In this document: in pieces, positions 1 through 5,074 of the stretch
Position numbering within the stretch: the first letter of the stretch is position 1
How the letters are laid out: every line of letters starts with the position of its first letter
DNA from: Clostridiales bacterium
GTDB taxonomy: Bacteria; Bacillota; Clostridia; Christensenellales; Aristaeellaceae
Direction of reading: 5' to 3'
Assembly: GCA_019409045.1 (NCBI GenBank)
Contig: DXVG01000157.1
Span: 1-5,074 of the forward strand
Length of the DNA: 5,074 bases
Notes under the pieces: generated by a model
Databases searched by the model: none
Told to the model about the DNA's origin: nothing
Seen by the model: the letters and a program-made list of their open reading frames with translations, nothing else
Translations under genes and position numbers: made by a program

Positions 1-7
1 GCAGGAA

Positions 8-51
8 GCAAAAATCACTTCCGCTTCTTTTCTTTCGGAAGTGATTTTTGC
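8..51. terminator. Bidirectional intrinsic terminator, 16-bp perfect stem
   Basis: Positions 8-23 and 36-51 are a perfect 16-bp inverted repeat around a 12-nt pyrimidine-rich loop (24-35). The inner stem, TCACTTCCG paired with CGGAAGTGA, is flanked by five A on the left and five T on the right. Transcripts from either direction therefore end in a hairpin followed by a U run. It lies 75-118 nt beyond the stop codon of the minus-strand alcohol dehydrogenase, whose message it probably ends. Its symmetry means it could also stop a convergent transcript from the left, which cannot be seen here. Confidence 0.85.
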
Positions 52-77
52 GTTCGGGGGCTTTATCAACGCTCTGA

Positions 78-110
78 GGGGCCGGAGCGAGCAAAACTCG
101 CTCCGGCCCC
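78..110. repeat. GC-rich 14-bp inverted repeat (hairpin) in the 3' UTR of the alcohol dehydrogenase
   Basis: Positions 78-91 (GGGGCCGGAGCGAG) and 97-110 are exact reverse complements around a 5-nt loop (CAAAA on the plus strand, TTTTG in the minus-strand transcript). It starts 15 nt after the dehydrogenase stop codon. No T run follows it on either strand, so it does not look like an independent intrinsic terminator. A 3'-end stability hairpin or a pause element before the terminator at 8-51 is an inference. Confidence 0.8.
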
Positions 111-125
111 CTGCGTTCGATCGGG

Positions 126-1277
126 TTAGAGGGCGGCGGTGTATATCTTTACGATGTCCTCCTTGCTCAGGGGCACATAGGAGCCGACGCTGCCCTGCGC
201 GGCCTTTTCGGCCATCTCCTCAAAGTGCGTCTGGTCGATGCCCACCTCGTGCAGCGTGGCGGGCAGGTTCATGCTGCGGAAGAACTCGCGCGTGCACCGT
301 ATGCTCTCGCGGGCGACCTCGGCGTCCTCCCCGCGCAGCCCCCAGACGTTGCGGCCGTACTCGGCGAACTTGGCCTGTGTCTCCGGGCGCAGCGCGAAAT
401 CCATCCAGAAGGGCGTGAGTATGGCGAGGCCCTCGCCGTGGGTGATGTCGTAGAACGCGGAGAGCTCGTGCTCCATGGGATGCACGCACCAGGTCACCTC
501 CGCACCGTCGCTGAGCAGGCCGTTGATGGCGAGGCTGGAGGTCCACATAAGGTTTGCGCGGGCCTCGTAATTGGTGGGCTGCGCGAGCGCGATGGGGCCG
601 TAGTGTATGGCGGTTCGCAGCAGGCCCTCGCAGAAGCGCGCCTGCGGGTCGGCGCAGGGGACGTTGGTGAAGTAGTTTTCGAGTATGTGGCTGATCATGT
701 CCGCCGTGCCCGCAGAGGTCTGCTTCGGGGGGACGGAGTAGGTGTATTCGGGGTCGAGGATGGACATCTTCGGCTTGAGCGCCTCCGCGCCGGTCCCCCA
801 CTTTTCGTTCTTGCTCAGGTCGGAGATGACGGCGAACTTGTCCATCTCCGAGCCGGTGGCGGAGAGCGTGAGCACGGAGTAGATGGGCAGCGCGTCCACG
901 ATCAGGCTGGAATCGATTACAAGGTCCCACGGGTCGGCCGCGTACTTCGCGCCCGCGGCCACCACCTTGGCGCAGTCGATGGCGCTGCCGCCGCCGATGG
1001 CCAGCACCATATCGACGCCCTCGGCCTTGCATATCTGCACGCCCCTGCGGACGGACTCGATGCGCGGGTTCGGCTCCACGCCGCCCAGCTCGTACACGCG
1101 CAGGCCCGCGCCGCGCAGAAGCTCCATGGCGGTATCGTAGATGCCCAGGCGCTTGATGCTGCCGCCGCCGTAGACCAGAAGCACCTTCTCGCCGCTCTGC
1201 GCAAGTTCCGGCAGGTGGCAGATCTGTCCCTTGCCAAAGTATATCTTCGTCGGGATGGAATATGTGAAGTTATGCAT
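126..1277 (-). CDS. Iron-containing alcohol dehydrogenase, BdhA/YqhD-like (NAD(P)H-dependent butanol dehydrogenase family)
   Basis: A 383-residue group III Fe-ADH that interconverts aldehydes and alcohols in the cytoplasm with NAD(P)H, probably in fermentative alcohol formation. The N-terminal nucleotide-binding half shows GGGS at 37-40 and GGGSAID at 95-101, then ATGSEMD at 140-146. The C-terminal half carries the expected metal ligands D193, H197, H266 and H280, within GTADMISH and HPMEHELSAFYDITHGEG; H270 is the extra conserved active-site histidine. Length and motif spacing match E. coli YqhD almost residue for residue. The motifs SEMDxxAVIS and EARANLMW resemble, from memory, clostridial butanol dehydrogenases BdhA/BdhB. 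The ATG at 1277 is chosen because a GGGGGAG ribosome site lies 8 nt upstream and the family consensus begins here. An upstream in-frame ATG at 1319 would add 14 residues unlike the family. The gene has its own promoter and ends before two hairpins. Exact substrate and NADH versus NADPH preference cannot be told; the GGGS motif resembles that of NADPH-using YqhD. Confidence 0.95.
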   Translation of the reverse strand: MHNFTYSIPTKIYFGKGQICHLPELAQSGEKVLLVYGGGSIKRLGIYDTAMELLRGAGLRVYELGGVEPNPRIESVRRGVQICKAEGVDMVLAIGGGSAIDCAKVVAAGAKYAADPWDLVIDSSLIVDALPIYSVLTLSATGSEMDKFAVISDLSKNEKWGTGAEALKPKMSILDPEYTYSVPPKQTSAGTADMISHILENYFTNVPCADPQARFCEGLLRTAIHYGPIALAQPTNYEARANLMWTSSLAINGLLSDGAEVTWCVHPMEHELSAFYDITHGEGLAILTPFWMDFALRPETQAKFAEYGRNVWGLRGEDAEVARESIRCTREFFRSMNLPATLHEVGIDQTHFEEMAEKAAQGSVGSYVPLSKEDIVKIYTAAL

Positions 1278-1284
1278 GATCGAA

Positions 1285-1292
1285 ACTCCCCC
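1285..1292 (-). promoter_or_regulatory. Ribosome binding site that sets the dehydrogenase start
   Basis: The minus strand reads AGGGGGAG-like purines (GGGGGAG core at 1286-1292), with an 8-nt spacer before the ATG at 1277. This favours 1277 over the in-frame ATG at 1319. Confidence 0.75.
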
Positions 1293-1337
1293 TTCTGCTC
1301 GATGCTGTCTTTGGGGCATTGGCGCGCCCCCACGCCT

Positions 1338-1366
1338 ATTCTAGCATTCCATAAAATGCCTGTCAA
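1338..1366 (-). promoter_or_regulatory. Sigma-A promoter of the alcohol dehydrogenase
   Basis: On the minus strand a perfect -35 TTGACA (1366-1361) is followed by a 17-nt spacer and the -10 TAGAAT (1343-1338), five of six matches to consensus. Transcription should start near 1331, giving a leader of about 54 nt. A 5-bp GC hairpin (1313-1317 with 1326-1330) would form near the 5' end of the message. The gene can thus be expressed independently of the transpeptidase upstream. Confidence 0.85.
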
Positions 1367-1381
1367 GCGCGCAGGATATGC

Positions 1382-1406
1382 AAAGGGGCCGCCGCAGCGA
1401 CCCCCT
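1382..1406 (-). terminator. Possible weak intrinsic terminator of the L,D-transpeptidase
   Basis: Starting 9 nt past the transpeptidase stop codon, the minus-strand transcript can form AGGGG/CCCCT, a bulged G, a U-G pair and CGC/GCG around a TGCG loop (1406-1384). Only three T follow (1384-1382), so termination may be partial. It sits just upstream of the dehydrogenase promoter, where a terminator would be expected. Confidence 0.45.
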
Positions 1407-1414
1407 GAATTCGG

Positions 1415-3040
1415 TCAGTACACCTCCACGATGGTGCCCGCCTCGCAGTTTTCAAAGATCCACTTGGCGTCCTCCACCTTCAGGCGCACGCAGCCGTGCG
1501 ACGCCTTGCCGCCCAGCGCGGCGACCGAGCCGTAGCGCAGCGTGCTCGTATCCGGCGCGCTGTAGAGCACCGAATGGAACCATATGTTGCCGGTGATGCG
1601 GAAGGAGTACTGCGCCCAGCACTCGTACTTCTGGAAGTACTGCCAGCGGCTGAGCGGCTCGGTGGTGGTAGTGTAGATGCCGCGCGGCGTGCTGTCGCCC
1701 AGGCCCGTGGAGCAGATGAATGTGCGATCCAGCTCGTACTGGCCGAAGCTGTCCAGGCCGTAGACGTACACGCGCTGATCGTCGATGCTCACGCGCAGCT
1801 TGTACTTGGTCAGCTTGCCCAGCGCGTCCGCGGAGAAGAGCACGCGCTGCGTCGCCTCGTCGGCCACGCCGGTCTGCTCAAGGCCGTTGTTTGCCTGGAA
1901 GGCGAGTATGGCCGATTCCGTCTTTTCGCCGACCTCGCCGTCGATGATGGAGGCGGATATGTAATAGAGCGAATACAGCCTGCGCTGCACGCGCAGTATC
2001 TCCGACTCGGAGGCGCCGTCGGTCACGTCCTCGCGGCAGACGAAGAAGTCCTGCGTGCGCAGAAGCTCCTGCGCCTCGGCGGTGACGCCGTCGTACATGG
2101 CGAAGTGCTCGGCGTAGGGGCTGCCGATCTCGAGCAGGTACTCGTAGAAGCGCTCGATCGCCGCCTCCATGGCCGAGCCGTACTTTCCGTCGATGACGCC
2201 GGCGTACATGCCGTACTGCGCCAGCGCCTGCTGCACGGCGGCGACCGCGTTGCCCTCGTCGCCCCTGTGGATGTCGCGCGGGACGAAATACTCGGCGACG
2301 GGCGCGTCGGTGGCGAACAGGCGGTCGATGGTCTGCTTGTCCGCGACGCCGGTGGTCGTCAGGCCGCAGGCGAGCTGGAAGGCGGAGACGACGTCCTGTG
2401 TGTAATCGTCAAACTCCGTATCCGGATCGTCGTCCAGATAGCCGAGCGCGTAAAGCCTGCGCTCGACGCGGCGCACTTCGCCGTTGTCGTCGCCGAGGGC
2501 GACGTCCTGAAGGTAGGTGGAACGCTGGGTGTCAAACAGGTACTCCTGCGTAAGCGGCGTGGCCTCGCCCGTGGCGCTCACGGTGTCCACGCCCTGCTCG
2601 TTGAGGTGCTCCTGATAGGCCTTCACGGCGGCGCTGGTCTTTTTGCCGTACTGGCCGTCGGCATCGTCGCTGAGGAAGCCCAGGTCGATCAGGCGCTGCT
2701 GGAGGAGCTGCACATCGTCGCCCTCGTCGCCCTGCGAAAGCCCATCGCGCAGGGCGTGGGCGTCCTGCGAAAACAGGCCGGCGTAGGTGTCGGCGTCCAC
2801 GACGCCCGTATCGGTCAGGCCGTGGAACTGCTGAAAGGCGCGCACGGCGTCGGTGGTCTGTCCGCCGTAGATGCCGTCCACGCCGCCGCTGAGATAGCCC
2901 AGGTCGGCCAGGCGCTGTTGTATGCGCTCGACCTCATCGCCGCGGGCGCCCTCCGCGTATTCCTCCGCGAGGGCGGGCAGCGCGCACAGCGCGAGCACAA
3001 GCGCGAGAACAAGCGACGCGATCTGCCTCAAAGCAATCAC
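1415..3040 (-). CDS. Exported L,D-transpeptidase (YkuD) with five peptidoglycan-binding repeats
   Basis: A 541-residue wall enzyme, predicted to form or edit 3-3 type cross-links or attach groups to peptide stems outside the membrane. Residues 1-25 are a signal peptide with a hydrophobic core and an ALA site before EE. Residues 31-406 hold five PG_binding_1-like repeats, starting near 31, 101, 182, 257 and 344, each with an LxxLGYL-type helix and a DGxYG-type turn; the second and fourth are divergent. The YkuD domain spans about 413-541, with H489 (WFHS) and the catalytic motif SHGCVRL at 514-520, nucleophile C517, so it looks active. The start is uncertain. GTG at 3040 gives the longest frame, but the predicted transcript begins near 3054 and leaves no room for a ribosome site. 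TTG at 3031 has GGGGTG 6 nt upstream and still keeps a complete signal peptide. A perfect TATAAT lies just upstream. The foldase gene precedes it by 98 nt and may assist its folding (inference). Substrate and cross-link type cannot be told. Confidence 0.93.
   Translation of the reverse strand: MIALRQIASLVLALVLALCALPALAEEYAEGARGDEVERIQQRLADLGYLSGGVDGIYGGQTTDAVRAFQQFHGLTDTGVVDADTYAGLFSQDAHALRDGLSQGDEGDDVQLLQQRLIDLGFLSDDADGQYGKKTSAAVKAYQEHLNEQGVDTVSATGEATPLTQEYLFDTQRSTYLQDVALGDDNGEVRRVERRLYALGYLDDDPDTEFDDYTQDVVSAFQLACGLTTTGVADKQTIDRLFATDAPVAEYFVPRDIHRGDEGNAVAAVQQALAQYGMYAGVIDGKYGSAMEAAIERFYEYLLEIGSPYAEHFAMYDGVTAEAQELLRTQDFFVCREDVTDGASESEILRVQRRLYSLYYISASIIDGEVGEKTESAILAFQANNGLEQTGVADEATQRVLFSADALGKLTKYKLRVSIDDQRVYVYGLDSFGQYELDRTFICSTGLGDSTPRGIYTTTTEPLSRWQYFQKYECWAQYSFRITGNIWFHSVLYSAPDTSTLRYGSVAALGGKASHGCVRLKVEDAKWIFENCEAGTIVEVY
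1823..2950 (-). repeat. Alternating A-B-A-B-A array of peptidoglycan-binding repeats
   Basis: This is the protein-level repeat region of the L,D-transpeptidase (residues 31-406, counted from GTG 3040). Type A units (1, 3, 5) are compact and end in LFSQDA (89-94), LFATDA (241-246) and LFSADA (401-406). Type B units (2, 4) have longer tails ending in QEYLFDTQ...DV (165-180) and QELLRTQ...DV (324-339). The A-to-A period is 152 then 160 residues, which fits duplication of a two-repeat module. The repeats are clear in protein but diverged in DNA. Confidence 0.8.
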
Positions 3041-3060
3041 CCCATATCGTCATCGCGCCT

Positions 3061-3089
3061 ATTATACAGGACAAATATGGCGGCGTCAT
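3061..3089 (-). promoter_or_regulatory. Promoter of the L,D-transpeptidase
   Basis: The minus strand has a perfect -10 TATAAT (3066-3061) and, 17 nt upstream, ATGACG (3089-3084), which matches the -35 consensus at four of six positions. The predicted start is near 3054, leaving a leader of about 14 nt to GTG 3040 or 23 nt to TTG 3031. The shortness of this leader bears on the start-codon choice. Confidence 0.75.
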
Positions 3090-3138
3090 TGCCTTTGTGT
3101 ATCGGTTTGCGCATGCGCGGATGAAAACCTTCGGCGCG

Positions 3139-4416
3139 TCAGAAGTTCTCGGGGAAGTACTGCACGTTCGCCTCGGCGATCCAGCCGTCGACCGTGTCGT
3201 TGTAAAGCTGGGCGCGCAGCGTCTCCCCGGCGTAGGCAAGGAGCGCCTCATCGGCGAGGAACGCCTCGTAGGAGATCGCGCCCGGCTCCACGTCCGCCTC
3301 GTAGCGCAGTATGTACACGCCGTCGGCGCACTCGATGGGGTCGGACACGTCGCCCGGCTGCGCCAGCGCCATTGCGGCGGAGACGAAATCGGGGTCGAGC
3401 TGCTCGCTGCCGAGGCGGACGTAGTAGCCGTCGCGGCTGCCCGCTTCGCTCTCCATGTAGGGGTCCGCGCCGTACTCGGCGACGATGAGGTCAAAGTCGT
3501 CGCCCGCCTCGATGCGCGTGCGCACTTCCTCGACGATGGGGTCCAGCGCGCGGTAGAGCTGCTCGATCTCGGCCACGGCGGCGGTGACGGTCTCCTGGTC
3601 GGCGGTGGACGAAAGCGTTTCGTTGATCTCGGCCATGCGCGCCGCGCTCGCATCGTCAAAGCCGATGAGCACGCGCTTGACGCGGCGGTAGCCCTCCGGG
3701 TTCCAGAACACGGCCTCGCCGTTGAGGCGGTCGATCTCGTAGGCGACCGGGTCGGAGGTGTAATTTAGCTCGGCGGTGGAGCACGCCTCGTCGTAGAAGG
3801 CGCGAAGCTGCTCGTCGGTGAGGGCCGCGTCGCCCACGATCGCCTGGTACAGCCGTTCGCCCCAGCTCTGGGTGATCTTGTCCTCTACCATGCCCTCCAG
3901 CGTGGTGCCCTCGGAGGCCAGGAACGATTCCACGCTTGCGCGGTTTTCCTCGTCGCTCTTCTCCGGGTCGGCCTGATAGGCGAGGTAGTACTCGACCATC
4001 TCATCGTATTCCTGCTGCGCCTCCTGGCGGATCTGCGCCTCCTGCTCGTCGGTGGGCTCGTACACGCCCAGCTCGCGCGCCTTGCTCTCCAGAATGGCCG
4101 ATTCGACGAGGTTTGCGAGCACCTCTTCCTTGATGATGTCCTCGTACTCGTCGGGGTCGAAGCCCAGCGACTCGTAGGTGTAGGCCATGTAGTCGTACTC
4201 GGCTTTTGCCTCGCTGACGGTGATGATCCCGCCGTCAAAGCTGGCGGCGAACAGCCGGCCGCCCGGCTCCTGCGACAGAAGCTCGCGCAGCTCGGCGTTT
4301 TCGGCCTCGAGCTGGGCGATCTGTTCCTCGAGCTGCGCGATCTGGTCGCTCTGGGCCAGCGCGGATGGGGCGGCAAGCAGAAGCGCCAGCGCGCACAGAA
4401 GCATCCTTTTGAGCAT
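3139..4416 (-). CDS. Secreted SurA/PrsA-like foldase with degenerate parvulin domain
   Basis: A 425-residue exported protein of the SurA_N plus rotamase class, expected to act as a chaperone or peptidyl-prolyl isomerase on secreted proteins outside the membrane. Residues 1-21 form a signal peptide (ALA before QS). No lipobox cysteine is present, so unlike Bacillus PrsA it is not an evident lipoprotein. Residues 24-49 form a heptad coiled coil. Residues 56-215 are the mostly helical SurA_N-like chaperone region. Residues 244-375 are parvulin-like: strand VKRVLIG, then AGDDFDLIVAEYG, GYYVRLGSEQLDPDF, AQPGDVSDP and GVYILRY. The two histidines usual in active parvulins align with R248 and Y368, and about 45 helical residues (254-298) are inserted after the first strand, so chaperone rather than isomerase activity is plausible. 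The protein is very acidic. ATG 4416 is chosen for the GGGAGGGAG ribosome site and signal peptide. The frame stays open upstream to 4647, but that stretch overlaps the YitT gene and lacks family character. The next gene downstream is the L,D-transpeptidase. Confidence 0.88.
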   Translation of the reverse strand: MLKRMLLCALALLLAAPSALAQSDQIAQLEEQIAQLEAENAELRELLSQEPGGRLFAASFDGGIITVSEAKAEYDYMAYTYESLGFDPDEYEDIIKEEVLANLVESAILESKARELGVYEPTDEQEAQIRQEAQQEYDEMVEYYLAYQADPEKSDEENRASVESFLASEGTTLEGMVEDKITQSWGERLYQAIVGDAALTDEQLRAFYDEACSTAELNYTSDPVAYEIDRLNGEAVFWNPEGYRRVKRVLIGFDDASAARMAEINETLSSTADQETVTAAVAEIEQLYRALDPIVEEVRTRIEAGDDFDLIVAEYGADPYMESEAGSRDGYYVRLGSEQLDPDFVSAAMALAQPGDVSDPIECADGVYILRYEADVEPGAISYEAFLADEALLAYAGETLRAQLYNDTVDGWIAEANVQYFPENF

Positions 4417-4420
4417 TCTT

Positions 4421-4429
4421 CTCCCTCCC
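4421..4429 (-). promoter_or_regulatory. Ribosome binding site that sets the foldase start
   Basis: The minus strand reads GGGAGGGAG, containing GGAGG at 4428-4424, 7 nt before the ATG at 4416. This is a strong site. It fixes the start at the signal peptide rather than at the upstream in-frame starts. Confidence 0.85.
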
Positions 4430-4446
4430 TTTGGGGCGTTTTGCTG

Positions 4447-4455
4447 ATTATACCA
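4447..4455 (-). promoter_or_regulatory. Extended -10 promoter of the foldase gene
   Basis: The minus strand reads TGGTATAAT, a perfect -10 hexamer (4452-4447) with an extended TGN element. No good -35 lies at 16-18 nt; a TTGTCA at 4485-4480 is 27 nt away, too far. Transcription should begin near 4440, giving a leader of about 24 nt that carries the ribosome site. Confidence 0.7.
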
Positions 4456-4472
4456 CAGCTTGGGCGCGCCGG

Positions 4473-4504
4473 GGACGCCTGACAAGAAATCGTCCGCTTT
4501 TTTT
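4473..4504 (+). terminator. Possible weak plus-strand terminator
   Basis: GGACG (4473-4477) and CGTCC (4491-4495) can pair around a 13-nt loop and are followed by GC and seven T (4498-4504). Read on the plus strand this has terminator shape, but the stem is only 5 bp. No plus-strand gene precedes it; it could stop antisense transcription entering the YitT gene. On the minus strand the run becomes A upstream of the stem, so it would not terminate the YitT message. Confidence 0.3.
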
Positions 4505-4517
4505 CGCAAAGGGCGGG

Positions 4518-5074
4518 TCACTTGCCCAGCGCCTTGAAGCCCTCGCCCAGCGCCTCGTGGACGTTGTGGGCGATGACGAAGGCGCGGGGGTCCACGCTGA
4601 AGACGATGGCGCGCAGGCGCACGGCCTCCATGCGGCTGACCACGCACAAAAGCATCGTGCGGCCCTCGCCGCTGTACATGCCGCGCGCGTCGAGCGCCGT
4701 GACGCCGCGGTCGAGCTCCTTCATGATGCGCTCGGCGATTTCATCGCCGTGGGTGGTGATGATAAAGTGCGAGCGCGCAAGGCCGGGGCCCTCGAGCACC
4801 TGGTCGACCACCACGTTCATCACAAACGCGCTGATGAGCGCGTACATCGCCGCCGACGGGTCGAACACGAAGCCCGAGGCCACGATGACCGTCGCGTCCA
4901 CGGCAAAGAGGCAGTGGCTGACCTTGAGCGCGGGGAAGCGCCGGTTCAGAAGCGCCGCCAGCATGTCCGAGCCGCCGGTGGTGGCGTTGCCGCGCAGGAT
5001 CAGGCCGAAGCCCACGCCGCACAGCACGCCGCCGAACACCGCCGAGAGCAGTATGTCGTCGGTCACGGCGGGCA
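4518..5074 (-). CDS. YitT-family membrane protein, C-terminal part (N-terminus outside the window)
   Basis: About 185 residues of a protein whose reading frame runs off the right edge. The family is usually about 280-290 residues, so roughly the first 100 are missing. The GTG at 5066 is an internal valine, not a start, since the family's conserved DDxLLxAxFGGVxxGxGxGL block begins exactly there. Visible in order are a membrane segment with FGGVLCGVGFGLILRG, the NATTGGSDMLA signature, two further hydrophobic segments (about 4920-4870 and 4855-4795), then the soluble DUF2179 domain. That domain shows IITTHGDEIAERI, RGVTALDARGMYSGEGR, the LLCVVSR strand, and the terminal SVDPRAFVIAHNVHEALGEGF motif. 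The family is widespread in Firmicutes and sits in the cytoplasmic membrane. Its transport or sensing role is not firmly established, and I cannot assign one here. The stop is 101 nt before the foldase start, which has its own promoter; no clear terminator for this gene is visible. Confidence 0.92.
   Translation of the reverse strand, partial: PAVTDDILLSAVFGGVLCGVGFGLILRGNATTGGSDMLAALLNRRFPALKVSHCLFAVDATVIVASGFVFDPSAAMYALISAFVMNVVVDQVLEGPGLARSHFIITTHGDEIAERIMKELDRGVTALDARGMYSGEGRTMLLCVVSRMEAVRLRAIVFSVDPRAFVIAHNVHEALGEGFKALGK

Noticed and set aside
1278..1319. Dehydrogenase start at the upstream ATG 1319.
   Set aside because: The 14 extra residues are not family-like, and a strong ribosome site is correctly spaced only for ATG 1277.
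1278..1331. Riboswitch or attenuator in the dehydrogenase leader.
   Set aside because: The leader is only about 54 nt, with a single 5-bp hairpin that does not involve the ribosome site, and no known riboswitch core is recognisable.
3109..3118. Perfect 10-bp palindrome GCGCATGCGC between the foldase and transpeptidase genes, within a GGTTT/AAACC-flanked stretch, as a terminator.
   Set aside because: The stem is interrupted by an asymmetric loop and no T run follows on the minus strand. It might be an operator, but nothing else supports that.
225..3768. Long plus-strand open frames antisense to the dehydrogenase, transpeptidase and foldase (up to 542 codons).
   Set aside because: They mirror real minus-strand genes in GC-rich DNA, have low-complexity R/A/G/V-rich translations without known motifs, and lack convincing ribosome sites. 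The minus-strand frames carry clear family motifs.
4480..4485. TTGTCA as the -35 box of the foldase promoter.
   Set aside because: The spacing to TATAAT is 27 nt, far beyond the usual 16-18 nt.
4417..4647. N-terminal extension of the foldase frame by 77 codons.
   Set aside because: It runs through the YitT gene and across the foldase promoter and ribosome site. It is R/G/P-rich, and the signal peptide begins at 4416.
1..5074. CRISPR array, insertion sequence, tRNA, rRNA, phage or defence genes.
   Set aside because: I saw no direct-repeat/spacer pattern, transposase motif, RNA gene signature or defence protein motif. The coding content is explained by four recognisable housekeeping-type families.

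Overview
The window is about 5 kb of GC-rich bacterial DNA in which every gene I can support lies on the minus strand, so transcription runs from position 5074 towards position 1. Gene families, strong Shine-Dalgarno sequences, sigma-A type -35/-10 boxes and a secreted multi-repeat L,D-transpeptidase all point to a Gram-positive, probably anaerobic member of the Clostridia with unusually high GC. A Christensenellales- or Oscillospirales-like gut lineage would fit, but I cannot fix the taxonomy from this sequence alone.

In transcription order there are four genes. (1) 5074-4518 is the C-terminal part of a YitT-family membrane protein, with its N-terminus outside the window. (2) 4416-3139 is a secreted SurA/PrsA-type foldase with a degenerate parvulin domain. 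(3) 3040-1415 is an exported L,D-transpeptidase with five peptidoglycan-binding repeats followed by a YkuD catalytic domain. (4) 1277-126 is an iron-type, BdhA/YqhD-like NAD(P)H-dependent alcohol/butanol dehydrogenase. Genes 2, 3 and 4 each have a recognisable promoter directly upstream, so this looks like a run of co-oriented single-gene units rather than one tight operon. Read-through from the foldase into the transpeptidase is possible, because I see no good terminator between them.

The intergenic gaps are short: 1-125, 1278-1414, 3041-3138 and 4417-4517. They hold promoters, ribosome binding sites and hairpins, and no RNA gene. Downstream of the dehydrogenase there are two strong inverted repeats: a 14-bp GC-rich hairpin, then a 16-bp hairpin flanked by A and T runs that should terminate transcription in both directions.

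Functionally, the foldase and transpeptidase belong together as envelope proteins, since the foldase could help fold exported enzymes such as its neighbour. The dehydrogenase belongs to fermentative alcohol/aldehyde metabolism and seems unrelated to them. I found no mobile element, CRISPR array, tRNA or rRNA, and no clear undescribed system. The most interesting points are the alternating A-B-A-B-A repeat architecture of the transpeptidase, the loss of both conserved parvulin histidines in the foldase, and the tandem hairpins at the left edge.
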